From CAIOSQ01 sp041178225 (GTDB taxonomy: Bacteria > Pseudomonadota > Alphaproteobacteria > CACIAM-22H2): a stretch of 64,000 nucleotides of DNA. Below the pieces are notes generated by a model. The model had not been told where the DNA came from, ran no database searches, and worked only from the letters and a program-made list of their open reading frames with translations. The stretch lies in contig JBEGVV010000049.1 in assembly GCA_041178225.1 (NCBI GenBank), forward strand, positions 20,300-84,299, written 5' to 3'. Numbering within the stretch: the stretch's first letter is position 1; the number at the start of each line of letters is the position of its first letter. The position numbers and the translations under genes were made by a program. Positions 12,788-21,356 of this stretch are shown one piece after another.

Positions 12788-13852
12788 ATGGGACGCAAGC
12801 CACTCACGGGCCCCGATGCCTGGCACGGGCGCGACATCGCCGCGTCGCGGCGCTGGATCCGCGACATCGACGCGGCGATGGCCGCGCGCCTCGCGGCCGC
12901 CGTCGCCGCGCTGCGCGGCAAGCCCTGGCAGGAGGTCGCGCGCGGGGACATCGACGTCCCCGGGCTCGATGCGCTGCTGCAGGACATCGCGGCGGAACTC
13001 GAGCAGGGCTGCGGCATCGTCAAGCTGCGCGGGCTGCCGGTCGATCGCCTCGGCGAGGACGACCTGCGGCGCCTGCTCTTCGGCATCGGCGCGCGGCTTG
13101 GCATGCCACGCTTCCAGAACCGCAGCGGCGAGCTGATGCGCGCGATCCGCGACGAGGGCGCCCATGTCGGCCGCACCTACGGCCAGATAGAGGGCGCCGG
13201 CGCGGGCAAGCCCTTCCTGTCCTCCTACGCGCGCACGCTGACCAATGGCGCGCTGCGCTTCCATACCGACCGGACCGACGTGGTCGGGCTCCTCTGCGTG
13301 CGCCAGGCCCGCGCGGGCGGCACCAGCCGCCTCGTCTCCACGCCCGCGCTCCACAACGCGATGCTGGAGCGCCGTCCCGACCTGCTCGAGGAGCTCTTCG
13401 GCGACTACTGGCGCAGCCGCTTCGGCGAGGAGGGCGAGACGCGCGACAGCGTCTACCGCCTGCCGGTCTTCGGCCTGCGCGATGGCCACTTCACCTCGCA
13501 TTTCTCGCTGACCTTCATCGAGGCCGCGCAGCTGGTCGATGGCGTCCCGCGGCTGACGCCGCGACAGCAGGAGGCGATCGACATGCTGCTCGCGCTCGCC
13601 GACGAGTTCTGCTTCGAGATGGTGCTGGAGCCGGGCGACCTGCAGCTCATCAACAGCCACGTCACCTACCACGGCCGCACGCCCTTCGAGGACGACGCCG
13701 CGAGCGGGCGCGACCGGCTGCTGCTGCGGATCTGGCTGTCGATGCCAGGCAACCGCCCGCTCCCCGAGGGCCACGAGGTCCTCTGGGGCGAGGTCGAGGC
13801 CGGCAGGCCGCGCGGCGGCATCCGCCAGTCGGTGGCGGCCGCCAGCGCCTGA
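12788..13852 (+). CDS. TauD/TfdA-family Fe(II)/2-oxoglutarate-dependent dioxygenase
   Basis: 354-residue predicted non-haem iron dioxygenase. FHTDRTD gives the HxD iron ligands (His159, Asp161); SHVTYHGRTPF supplies the distal His (295, or 291), and an Arg in LLLRIW would bind 2-oxoglutarate. The N-terminal ~70 residues are helical and precede GCGIVKLRGLPVD, as in gamma-butyrobetaine- and clavaminate-synthase-like members. It is the last gene of the importer/amidohydrolase group (27-base gap), suggesting a role in oxidising the imported compound or its product. Confidence 0.85.
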   Translation: MGRKPLTGPDAWHGRDIAASRRWIRDIDAAMAARLAAAVAALRGKPWQEVARGDIDVPGLDALLQDIAAELEQGCGIVKLRGLPVDRLGEDDLRRLLFGIGARLGMPRFQNRSGELMRAIRDEGAHVGRTYGQIEGAGAGKPFLSSYARTLTNGALRFHTDRTDVVGLLCVRQARAGGTSRLVSTPALHNAMLERRPDLLEELFGDYWRSRFGEEGETRDSVYRLPVFGLRDGHFTSHFSLTFIEAAQLVDGVPRLTPRQQEAIDMLLALADEFCFEMVLEPGDLQLINSHVTYHGRTPFEDDAASGRDRLLLRIWLSMPGNRPLPEGHEVLWGEVEAGRPRGGIRQSVAAASA

Positions 13853-14092
13853 CGAGGCGCGGCGCCCGCCGCGCGCGCCAGCGACGACCGCCGCATTCCG
13901 GGGCGATCGAGGGCGCGCCACGAACCGTATCGGAACATTCTGCGCGACCGCGCGTTTGGCGAGGCTGCCCGCGCGGGACGATAGTCCCCACGAGGGAAAT
14001 GGACTTGCGCGCATGCCGCCACGTCCATCTCCACCGACGCTCCGGCACCTTCCCGTGCCGCGATGCCGCAGCAGCCTGGGGGGATCGATCCG

Positions 14093-14479
14093 ATGGACGA
14101 GCGGAATGGGGCGCGGCTGCCCTATCGACGGATGCTTGCGCTCATGCGCTACCGCGGCCTCGTCGGCGGCGAAGCAGCCGATGCCATGGCCGAGCAGCAG
14201 AGGCAGTTCGAGGACGTCGTCGGGAAGATGCTCGAGGACCATGCCCGCGCCGTCGAGCGCCTGACGGCGCAGGCCGTGTCCCAGATACCCAACCAGGCGG
14301 CGCGGGACCTCGTGTCCGGCACGATCGGCGCCCAGTTCGAGATGCAGCGCCAGGCCATGGAGATCGCGCTCCGCCAGGCCGAGGACATGGCCTCGCACGC
14401 ATGGCGAGCCCATGGCGAGTTCGCTGCCCTGCTGGGACGTCCAGGCCTCGCGGCGGCCTCGCGCGAGCCGCGGAAGTGA
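14093..14479 (+). CDS. phasin-like small protein
   Basis: 128 residues, entirely helical in appearance, with Gln/Ala/Met-rich stretches such as QFEMQRQAMEIALRQAEDM. It resembles polyhydroxyalkanoate-granule phasins in size and composition, and its context supports this: it is coupled (GTGA overlap at 14476-14479) to a patatin gene and precedes acetoacetate decarboxylase and 3-hydroxybutyrate dehydrogenase. The start at 14093 follows a GGGGGG about 10 bases upstream; an ATG at 14063 would add ten residues. The function is inferred, not proved. Confidence 0.6.
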   Translation: MDERNGARLPYRRMLALMRYRGLVGGEAADAMAEQQRQFEDVVGKMLEDHARAVERLTAQAVSQIPNQAARDLVSGTIGAQFEMQRQAMEIALRQAEDMASHAWRAHGEFAALLGRPGLAAASREPRK

Positions 14480-15516
14480 GCGCGTCCCCCAAGCCCTCCA
14501 GCACCACCAGGAAGCGCCTCAACATCGCCCTCCAGGGCGGTGGCGCGCATGGCGCCTATGCATGGGGCGTCCTCGACCGGCTCCTCGAGGAGGAAAGCAT
14601 CGAGATCACGGGCCTGTGCGGCACGTCGGCGGGCGCCATGAACGCGGCCGTCGTGGCGTACGGCCTGGCGAAGGGCGGCAACGCGGGCGCGCGCGAGGCC
14701 CTGGCGACCTTCTGGACGCGCATCTCGGAGGCCGCGAAGCAAGGCCCGCTGCAGCCATCCTTCATGGACAGGATGATCGGGACGGGCAACCTGGACTTCT
14801 CGCCCGGCTGGATGTTCCTCGACTTCATCGGGCGGCTGTTCTCGCCGTACCAGCTCAACCCCGGGAACATCAATCCGCTGCGCGACGTGCTGCAGGGCTG
14901 CGTCGACTTCGAGTTCCTCAGGCGCAACGCGGTCGCGAAGCTCTTCGTCTGCGCGTCGAACGTCACGACGGGCCGGCACCGCGTGTTCCAGGACGAGGAG
15001 GTCGGGGTCGACGCGGTCCTGGCCTCCGCGTGCCTGCCCTTCCTGTTCCAGGCCGTCGAGATCGACGGGCAGCACTACTGGGACGGCGGCTACATGGGCA
15101 ACCCGCCGCTGTATCCGCTCTTCTACAACACGGACACGCCCGACGTGCTGATCGTCCAGATCAACCCGGTGTCGATCCCCGAGGTGCCGCGCACCGCGCA
15201 GGCGATCCTCGACCGGATCAACACGCTCAGCTTCAACTCGAGCCTGATGCGCGAGCTCCGCGCGATCCACTTCGTCACGAAGCTGATCGACAAGGGGTTC
15301 ACGGACGGCGGGCGCCTCCGGCGCATCTACATCCACACGGTCGACGCCGAGGAGCATCTCTCGCGCCTTGGCGTCTCCTCCAAGCTCAACGCCGACATCG
15401 CGTTCCTGCGCAGCCTCCACGAGGTTGGCCGCGCGAAGGCGGACGCGTTCCTGCGCGACCACGCCGACAAGATCGGCGTCATGTCCTCGACCGACATCGA
15501 GGCGAAATTCCTCTAG
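14476..15516 (+). CDS. patatin-like phospholipase/esterase family protein
   Basis: 346-residue patatin-domain hydrolase. The oxyanion-hole segment LQGGGAHGAYAWG is followed by the nucleophile elbow CGTSAG (Ser51) and the dyad aspartate in WDGGYMGN (Asp203). The GTG start lies inside a GTGA overlap with the phasin-like gene. No signal peptide, so it is cytoplasmic. Members of this subfamily regularly sit beside acetoacetate decarboxylase and 3-hydroxybutyrate dehydrogenase genes in alphaproteobacteria, where a role at PHB granules or in lipid ester cleavage is suspected. A good AGGAGG for the next gene lies at its stop. Confidence 0.88.
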   Translation: MSASPKPSSTTRKRLNIALQGGGAHGAYAWGVLDRLLEEESIEITGLCGTSAGAMNAAVVAYGLAKGGNAGAREALATFWTRISEAAKQGPLQPSFMDRMIGTGNLDFSPGWMFLDFIGRLFSPYQLNPGNINPLRDVLQGCVDFEFLRRNAVAKLFVCASNVTTGRHRVFQDEEVGVDAVLASACLPFLFQAVEIDGQHYWDGGYMGNPPLYPLFYNTDTPDVLIVQINPVSIPEVPRTAQAILDRINTLSFNSSLMRELRAIHFVTKLIDKGFTDGGRLRRIYIHTVDAEEHLSRLGVSSKLNADIAFLRSLHEVGRAKADAFLRDHADKIGVMSSTDIEAKFL

Positions 15517-15528
15517 GAGGCCCACGAC

Positions 15529-16272
15529 ATGAACAAGGAAGAGGTCCTGCGCCTCCCCTCGATGCCCGCCGCCAGCCCGAGCTATCCGTTCGGGCCCTAT
15601 CGGTTCGTGAACCGCGAGTACTTCATCGTCGTCTACGAGTCCGATCCGCGGGCGGTGCGCGCGGCCGTGCCCGAGCCGCTCCAGCCCGTCCCGGAAGGGC
15701 TCGTCTTCTACGAGTGGATCCGCATGCCCGACAGCTCGGGCTTCGGCGACTACACGGAATCGGGCGTCGTCATCCCGTGCACCTACAAGGGGCAGCCCTG
15801 CAACTTCGTCTCGCAGATGTACCTCGACTGCGAGCCGCCGATCGCCGCGGGCCGCGAGATCTGGGGCTTCCCCAAGAAATACGGAAACCCGAGGCTGGAG
15901 ATCACGTCCGACACGCTCACCGGGACGCTGTCCTACGCAGGCCAGACCGTCGCCATGGGCACCATGGCGTACAAGCACGAGAGCCTGTCGCGCGAGCCGG
16001 CCAAGACGATCTCCTCGCTCACCAAGACGCAGGTCAACCTGAAGCTCATCCCGGACGTCGACGGGAAGCCGAAGATCGCGCAACTCGTCCGCTACGCGCT
16101 GGCCGACATCACGGTCAAGGGGTCGTGGACCGGTCCCGCGCGGCTCAGCCTCGTCCCGCACGTGAACGCGCCCGTCGCCGACCTGCCGGTCCGCAGCGTG
16201 CTCGGCGGCCGCCACTTCGTCGCCGACCTCACGCTGCCCTACGGCAGCGTGCTGCACGACTACCTGGCGTGA
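15529..16272 (+). CDS. adc: acetoacetate decarboxylase
   Basis: 247-residue enzyme converting acetoacetate to acetone and CO2. The decisive motif is REIWGFPKKYGNP: Lys116 aligns with the Schiff-base lysine (Lys115 of the clostridial enzyme) and Lys117 with its pKa-tuning neighbour. The length matches the family (~245). AGGAGG ends 8 bases before the ATG. It lies between patatin and 3-hydroxybutyrate dehydrogenase, placing it in PHB or ketone-body turnover. No CoA-transferase subunits are nearby, so the acetoacetate source is probably 3-hydroxybutyrate oxidation. Confidence 0.93.
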   Translation: MNKEEVLRLPSMPAASPSYPFGPYRFVNREYFIVVYESDPRAVRAAVPEPLQPVPEGLVFYEWIRMPDSSGFGDYTESGVVIPCTYKGQPCNFVSQMYLDCEPPIAAGREIWGFPKKYGNPRLEITSDTLTGTLSYAGQTVAMGTMAYKHESLSREPAKTISSLTKTQVNLKLIPDVDGKPKIAQLVRYALADITVKGSWTGPARLSLVPHVNAPVADLPVRSVLGGRHFVADLTLPYGSVLHDYLA

Positions 16273-16285
16273 CGCGGCGGCCGCG

Positions 16286-16444
16286 ATGACTGGCGACGAC
16301 CGCAAGCTCCCGCCGCGGCGCGAGCCGATCCCGGCGGAGTGGGAGAAGCTCGCCGAGCCGCTGCGCAAGCTGGCGCGGGAGAACCCGGATGCGTTCGCCG
16401 AGGCCCTGCGCGGCCTCATCGCCGCAAGGCCCGGAAGGCAATAG
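16286..16444 (+). CDS. 52-residue hypothetical protein between adc and 3-hydroxybutyrate dehydrogenase
   Basis: Short ORF reading MTGDDRKLPPRREPIPAEWE at its start and ending ARPGRQ. It begins 13 bases after the adc stop and ends 43 bases before the dehydrogenase start. The predicted protein has a Pro/Arg-rich N-terminus followed by one amphipathic helix with evenly spaced Leu/Ala. Third-position GC is high, as in coding sequence around it. No family is recognised; a small granule- or partner-binding protein is only a guess. Confidence 0.5.
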   Translation: MTGDDRKLPPRREPIPAEWEKLAEPLRKLARENPDAFAEALRGLIAARPGRQ

Positions 16445-16487
16445 CCGTCCCCGGCGGGGGATGAACCAAGTCAACAGGAGGACAGCA

Positions 16488-17270
16488 ATGCTAGACGGCA
16501 AGGTCGCCATCGTCACCGGTTCAACCAGCGGCATCGGGCTCGGGATCGCCGAGGCCTTCGCCGGCGCCGGCGCGGGCGTCGTCCTGAACGGGTTCGGCGA
16601 CGCCGCCGCGATCGAGGCGACGCGCTCGGGCGTCGCCTCGCGCCACGGCGTGAAGGTGACCTATTCCGGGGCGGACATGTCGAAGCCAGCGGCCATCGCG
16701 GGCATGGTGGCGGACGCGATCCGCGACCACGGGAAGGTCGACATCCTCGTCAACAACGCGGGCATCCAGTTCGTGGCGCCGATCGACGAGTTCCCCGAGG
16801 CGAAGTGGGATGCGATCCTCGCGATCAACCTGTCCTCGGCCTTCCACGCGACCAAGGCGGTGCTGCCCGGCATGAAGCAGCGCAAGTGGGGGCGGATCAT
16901 CAACGTCGCCTCCGCCCACGGCCTCGTGGCGTCGGCGTTCAAGTCGGCCTATGTCGCCGCCAAGCACGGCGTCGTCGGACTGACGAAGGTGACCGCGATG
17001 GAGACCGCCGAGGACGGCATCACCTGCAACGCGATCTGCCCGGGCTATGTCTGGACGCCGCTCGTGCAGAAGCAGATCCCCGAGCAGGCGAAGGCGCATG
17101 GCATGTCCGAGGAGGAGGTCGTGCGCAAGGTCCTGCTCGCGAACCAGCCGAACAAGCGCTTCGCGACGGTCGAGGAGATGGGCGCGCTGGCCGTGTTCCT
17201 CTGCTCCCAGGGCGCGGCGTCGATGACCGGGGCCGCCCTGCCCGTCGACGGCGGCTGGACGGCGCACTGA
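16488..17270 (+). CDS. bdhA: 3-hydroxybutyrate dehydrogenase (SDR family)
   Basis: 260-residue short-chain dehydrogenase, the usual length for D-3-hydroxybutyrate dehydrogenase. The NAD-binding TGSTSGIG, the NNAG motif and the catalytic Ser...YVAAK set are present, plus ICPGYVWTPLVQKQIPEQAK, characteristic of this enzyme rather than of FabG. It interconverts 3-hydroxybutyrate and acetoacetate with NAD. The start at 16488 is chosen because AGGAGG stands just upstream; an in-frame ATG at 16461 would place that site inside the gene. Last gene of the phasin-patatin-adc group. Confidence 0.93.
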   Translation: MLDGKVAIVTGSTSGIGLGIAEAFAGAGAGVVLNGFGDAAAIEATRSGVASRHGVKVTYSGADMSKPAAIAGMVADAIRDHGKVDILVNNAGIQFVAPIDEFPEAKWDAILAINLSSAFHATKAVLPGMKQRKWGRIINVASAHGLVASAFKSAYVAAKHGVVGLTKVTAMETAEDGITCNAICPGYVWTPLVQKQIPEQAKAHGMSEEEVVRKVLLANQPNKRFATVEEMGALAVFLCSQGAASMTGAALPVDGGWTAH

Positions 17271-17308
17271 CGCGAGGCGCGCGCGCCGCAAGCGCGGCGC
17301 CGCGCCCC

Positions 17309-18937
17309 TCAACCGCCCGCGTGCAGGCCGGGGGCTTCCTGGCCGGTGCTCGCGACGTACTCGGTGTACCCGCCGCCATATTCGCGCGCGCCGTCGGCGA
17401 CGAGCTCGAGCACGCGGTTCGAGAGCGCCGCGAGGAAGCGGCGGTCATGCGAGACGAAGAGCATCGCGCCCTCGTAGGAAGCGAGCGCGGCGACCAGCAT
17501 CTCCTTGGTCGCCATGTCGAGGTGGTTGGTCGGCTCGTCGAGGACGAGGAAGTTCGGCGGGTCGTAGAGCATGCGCGCCATGACGAGGCGGGCCTTCTCG
17601 CCGCCCGAGAGCACGCGGCACTTCTTCTCGACCTCGTCGCCGGAGAAGCCGAAGCAGCCCGCGAGCGTGCGCAGCGAGCCCTGGTTGGCGCGCGGGAAGG
17701 CGTCCTCGAGGGATTCGAGCACGGTGCGGTCGCCCGCCAGCAGCTCCATCGCGTGCTGCGCGAAGTAGCCCATCCTGACGCTGCCCCCGACGGTGACGCT
17801 GCCCGCGTCGGGCTGCGCCGTGCCCGCGACCAGCTTGAGCAGCGTCGACTTGCCGGCGCCGTTGACGCCCAGCACGCACCAGCGCTCGCGACGCCGGATG
17901 CGGAAGTCCAGGCCTTCGTAGATGGCGCGGCTGCCGTAGCGCTTGGCCACGCCGCGCAGGATCGCGACGTCGTCGCCCGAGCGCGGCGCGGCAGGGAACT
18001 CGAAGGAGACGGACTGGCGCCGCTTGGGCGGCTCGACGCGCTCGATCTTCTCCAGCTTCTTCACGCGGCTCTGCACCTGCGCGGCGTGCGAGGCGCGCGC
18101 CTTGAACCTCTCGATGAAGGAGATCTCCTTGGCGAGCATCGCCTGCTGGCGCTCGAACTGCGCCTGGGCCTGGCGCTCGTCGATGGCGCGCTGGCGCTCG
18201 TAGAACTCGTAGTCGCCCGAATAGGACTTGAGCTCGCCGCCGTCGATCTCGATCACCTTGGAGACGACGCGGTTCATGAACTCGCGGTCGTGCGAGGTCA
18301 TCAGCAGCGCGCCCTCGTGCGCGGCGAGGAAGCCCTCGAGCCAGATCAGGCTCTCGATGTCGAGGTGGTTGCTCGGCTCGTCGAGCAGCATGACGTCGGG
18401 GCGCATGAGCAGGATGCGCGCCAGCGCGACGCGCATCTTCCAGCCGCCGGACAGCACGCCGACGTCGCCATCCATCATGCTGGCGGAGAAGCTCAGCCCC
18501 GCGAGGATCTCTCGCGCGCGCGCCTCGAGCGCGTAGCCACCGAGTTCCTCGAACCGGGCCTGCACCTCGCCATAGCGCTCGACCACCGCCTCGAGCTCGT
18601 CCGCGCGCGCCGGGTCCTCCATCGCGGCCTCCAGCGCGCGCAGCTCGGACGCCACCGCGCTGACCGCGCCGGCGCCCTCCATGACCTCCGCGACGGCGCT
18701 GCGCCCCGCCATCTCGCCGACGTCCTGCCCGAACAGGCCGACCGTCGTGCCTCGGTCCACGATCACCTGCCCCTCGTCGGGCTGCTCCTCGCCGGTGATC
18801 ATCCGGAACAGCGTGGACTTGCCCGCGCCGTTGGGGCCGACCAGCCCGACCTTCTCGCCGCGCTGCAGCGCGGCCGACGCCTCGAGGAAGAGGATCTGGC
18901 GGCCATTGCGCTTGCTGATGCTGTCGAGGCGGATCAT
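17309..18937 (-). CDS. ABC-F family ATPase (ribosome-associated)
   Basis: 542-residue soluble protein with two ABC domains and no membrane part. Domain 1 has GPNGAGKST and LSGGWKMRVALARIL; domain 2 has GVNGAGKST and LSGGEKARLVMARML; both Walker B segments end DEPSNHLD or DEPTNHLD. The linker between them (~245-320) is long, charged and coiled-coil-like, the P-site-tRNA-interaction motif of ABC-F factors. It belongs to the housekeeping YheS/Uup/YbiT-like group; which subtype is uncertain. It stands alone, convergent to the dehydrogenase gene and divergent from the desaturase-like gene. Confidence 0.9.
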   Translation of the reverse strand: MIRLDSISKRNGRQILFLEASAALQRGEKVGLVGPNGAGKSTLFRMITGEEQPDEGQVIVDRGTTVGLFGQDVGEMAGRSAVAEVMEGAGAVSAVASELRALEAAMEDPARADELEAVVERYGEVQARFEELGGYALEARAREILAGLSFSASMMDGDVGVLSGGWKMRVALARILLMRPDVMLLDEPSNHLDIESLIWLEGFLAAHEGALLMTSHDREFMNRVVSKVIEIDGGELKSYSGDYEFYERQRAIDERQAQAQFERQQAMLAKEISFIERFKARASHAAQVQSRVKKLEKIERVEPPKRRQSVSFEFPAAPRSGDDVAILRGVAKRYGSRAIYEGLDFRIRRRERWCVLGVNGAGKSTLLKLVAGTAQPDAGSVTVGGSVRMGYFAQHAMELLAGDRTVLESLEDAFPRANQGSLRTLAGCFGFSGDEVEKKCRVLSGGEKARLVMARMLYDPPNFLVLDEPTNHLDMATKEMLVAALASYEGAMLFVSHDRRFLAALSNRVLELVADGAREYGGGYTEYVASTGQEAPGLHAGG

Positions 18938-19082
18938 GGGGACCTGGAGCGATGGGGCGGGAGGCCGGTCGCGGCCGCGCGGGGCTGCCGCTTAGCCCAA
19001 GTCGCGCCGCGGCGGAAGCGCCACCTTCCCACGGCGCGGCGGCGCGCTAGGATGCCACCCGGGGCCGGGGACGGAGGACGCG

Positions 19083-20087
19083 ATGCAGGGCAGCGGGACG
19101 ACGACGCGCGACGCGCGGGGCGACTGGCGACCGGCCGAGCCGATCGCGCTGCCGCCGACCATCGCCTGGCCGCCGCGGCCACGCGCCATCGCGCGCTGGC
19201 TCCTCGGCTTCCCGGGCTATCTCTGGCCGATGAACGCGCTCTGGCTGGCCACGACGCTGGCCACCTGGGCCTGGCTGACGCCCGACCTCGCGACCATGCG
19301 CCAGTTCGAGGCGGGATGGATCGCGGCGATCCTGCTGCGCAACCTCGCGCTGGTCTCGCTGCTCTTCGGCGGGCTGCATCTCTACTTCAACGTCCTGCGC
19401 CTGCAGGGCGACGAGCGGCGCTTCTCGACGCAGCCGCTGGCCAGGGGCAGCGCGCGCTTCCTCTTCCGCGACCAGGTCCTGGACAACATGGCGCGCACCC
19501 TCGGCGTGGGCGTGCCGACGATCACGGCCTGGGAGGCGCTCACCTGGTGGCTCTTCGCCAATGGCCATGTCGGCGTGGTCGGGCCCGAGACAAGCCCTCT
19601 CGCCTTCTGGGCCTGGTTCGCCTTCCTGCTGCTGGCCGCGCCGGTGATCCACGCCGTGCATTTCTACTTCGTGCACCGCCTGCTGCACTGGAAGCCGCTC
19701 TACCGGCACGTCCACTCCGTCCACCACCTCAACGTCGAGGTCGGGCCGTGGTCGGGCCTCGCGATGCACCCGGTCGAGCAGGTGCTCTACTTCTCGACGG
19801 TGGTCGTGCAGTGGCTGCTGGCGCTGCACCCGCTGAACGCGCTGTTCCAGATCCACGTCGCGGCGTTCAGCCCCGCGCTCGGGCATAGCGGCTTCGAGAA
19901 GCTGATGATCGGCCGCAGGCTCGGCGTCGACAGCGGAAACTACTTCCACTACCTCCACCACCGGTACTTCGAGTGCAACTACGGCGGCAGCCTGGCGCCG
20001 CTCGACAAGCTCTTCGGCACGTTCCACGACGGCTCGGCCGAGGCGCAGGCGCGGATGCGCGCGCGCATGCGCGCGCGGCACGGCTAG
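19083..20087 (+). CDS. sterol desaturase/fatty acid hydroxylase family protein
   Basis: 334-residue integral-membrane di-iron enzyme family member. Several hydrophobic segments (~40-75, ~90-115, ~165-200, ~235-260) surround the histidine clusters HAVHFYFVHRLLH, HVHSVHH and HYLHHRYFECNYG, which supply the eight iron-binding His expected. Bacterial members hydroxylate or desaturate lipids such as carotenoids, sterols or fatty acyl chains; the substrate cannot be told. GGAGG lies before the ATG. The TAG stop shares CTAG (20084-20087) with the convergent receiver gene. Confidence 0.85.
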   Translation: MQGSGTTTRDARGDWRPAEPIALPPTIAWPPRPRAIARWLLGFPGYLWPMNALWLATTLATWAWLTPDLATMRQFEAGWIAAILLRNLALVSLLFGGLHLYFNVLRLQGDERRFSTQPLARGSARFLFRDQVLDNMARTLGVGVPTITAWEALTWWLFANGHVGVVGPETSPLAFWAWFAFLLLAAPVIHAVHFYFVHRLLHWKPLYRHVHSVHHLNVEVGPWSGLAMHPVEQVLYFSTVVVQWLLALHPLNALFQIHVAAFSPALGHSGFEKLMIGRRLGVDSGNYFHYLHHRYFECNYGGSLAPLDKLFGTFHDGSAEAQARMRARMRARHG

Positions 20088-21217
20088 CCGGGGCGGCGGC
20101 CGGCAGCCAGCGAGGCGAGCGCGGCGAGCAGGCCGGGGATCTCCACCGGCTTCTGGAGGATGCGCACCGGGACGCGCCGCTCGCCCCCTGCGGTCGTCGG
20201 CGAGAAGCCCGTCATCAGGACGACGGGCAGCCCGGGCCAGCGATCCTGGACGGCGTCGAGCAACTGGTAGCCCGACATTCCTGGCATCGAGATGTCCGAC
20301 ACGACCGCGTCCAACGGCTTCGCCGCGAGCAGGTCGAGCGCCGCGGCCCCAGAGGAACAGGCTTCGGCGTCGTGTCCACTGATCCCCAGGCCCTCGCACA
20401 TCGCCTCGGCAAGGTCGATGTCGTCGTCGACCACGAGGATCCTCAATCGCGTGGCGGCCAACAGGGCCGGCACGGCTTCGTTCACGGCCTCCCGCACGGC
20501 CGGAGGCAGGCTGAATTCGAAGATGGTCTCGCCGCGCGAAGGCTCGACGAAGACATGGAGAGCGCCGCCGCCGGCCCGCGCATAGCCTGCCGCCGCAGCG
20601 AGCCTGGTCGGCCAGTCGCGGCCGGGATCGTCCCCGAGCGCGGCGGCGGCGACCTCGCCGGAGCCCTGGACGACAAGCCGCAGCGCGACCTTCGCCCCGG
20701 GCTGGCGCGCGCCGGGGCCGGCCGCGACGGCGCCAACCTCGATGGCGATCGAGGGAGTGGTCGCCCGTGCCACGGCGCACAGCGCGGACGCGACGTCGAG
20801 CATCGCCGCGACGATTGCGTCGGCATCGACATGCGCCCGGAGGGAGGATCCATCCCGGGTCGCGGGGCGACCCGGGGCGAGGCCCGTCTCCTCGGCGATG
20901 CGTCGAGCGGCGACGTTCGCGATCGCGAGCAGGTCCCAATCGGCCGCCTCGACGCGCGGGGAGCGGCTCGCCGCGAGGAGCGAGGCGGTCAACTCGGCAC
21001 CACGCCTCGCCTTCTCGGCTATCCTCAGGATGCGCGCACGCTGCGCATCGCCGAGCTCGCCGTCGAGCAGGATGCCGGCATCGAGCAGGATGACCGAAAG
21101 CAGGCTGTTGAACTCGTGCGCGAAGGTACCCGCGGCCACCTCAAGGCCCGGAAGCCGGTCCGCCAGGATCACCGCAGCTTCGCGGAACGAGGCGTCTTCG
21201 TCGTTACGTTGGTTCAC
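20084..21217 (-). CDS. kinase-like phosphotransfer domain fused to a response-regulator receiver
   Basis: 377 residues. The N-terminal ~30-90 region looks like a DHp dimerisation helix pair with AHEFNSLLSVI (candidate phospho-His34). Residues ~95-240 resemble a GHKL fold remnant (LRLVVQGSG, then GGGALHVFVEP...FEFSLP), but no N, G1 or G2 ATP-binding box can be found. The C-terminal receiver (258-372) is complete: acidic pair DDD at 264-266, phospho-acceptor Asp308 in SDISMPG, Thr336, Lys356 in QKP. No DNA-binding domain follows. It lies downstream of and codirectional with a PAS kinase and may relay its phosphate, as ChpT-type phosphotransferases do. Alternatively it is a divergent hybrid kinase. 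Confidence 0.8.
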   Translation of the reverse strand: MNQRNDEDASFREAAVILADRLPGLEVAAGTFAHEFNSLLSVILLDAGILLDGELGDAQRARILRIAEKARRGAELTASLLAASRSPRVEAADWDLLAIANVAARRIAEETGLAPGRPATRDGSSLRAHVDADAIVAAMLDVASALCAVARATTPSIAIEVGAVAAGPGARQPGAKVALRLVVQGSGEVAAAALGDDPGRDWPTRLAAAAGYARAGGGALHVFVEPSRGETIFEFSLPPAVREAVNEAVPALLAATRLRILVVDDDIDLAEAMCEGLGISGHDAEACSSGAAALDLLAAKPLDAVVSDISMPGMSGYQLLDAVQDRWPGLPVVLMTGFSPTTAGGERRVPVRILQKPVEIPGLLAALASLAAGRRPG

Positions 21218-21356
21218 GGAGAAATGGAACCCTTCCTGCTTTCCGCCGGCCTTGGCGCAACTGTTCAGGCACCGAGTGGGCTTTATGTAGCCCTAATAAT
21301 TTAGAGTCTAAGTACTCCTCCTGAGGTTGCCGGCGCAACATCGCTCCATTCGGCGC

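Noticed and set aside
13853..14092. TTGGCG...GATAGT as a sigma-70 promoter before the phasin-like gene
   Set aside because: Only a weak match in a 240-base gap; spacing is acceptable but neither box is convincing. Nothing else is evident there.
10952..14413. Long minus-strand open frame spanning the amidohydrolase and dioxygenase genes
   Set aside because: It crosses several well-supported plus-strand genes and an intergenic region, and has no recognisable motifs.
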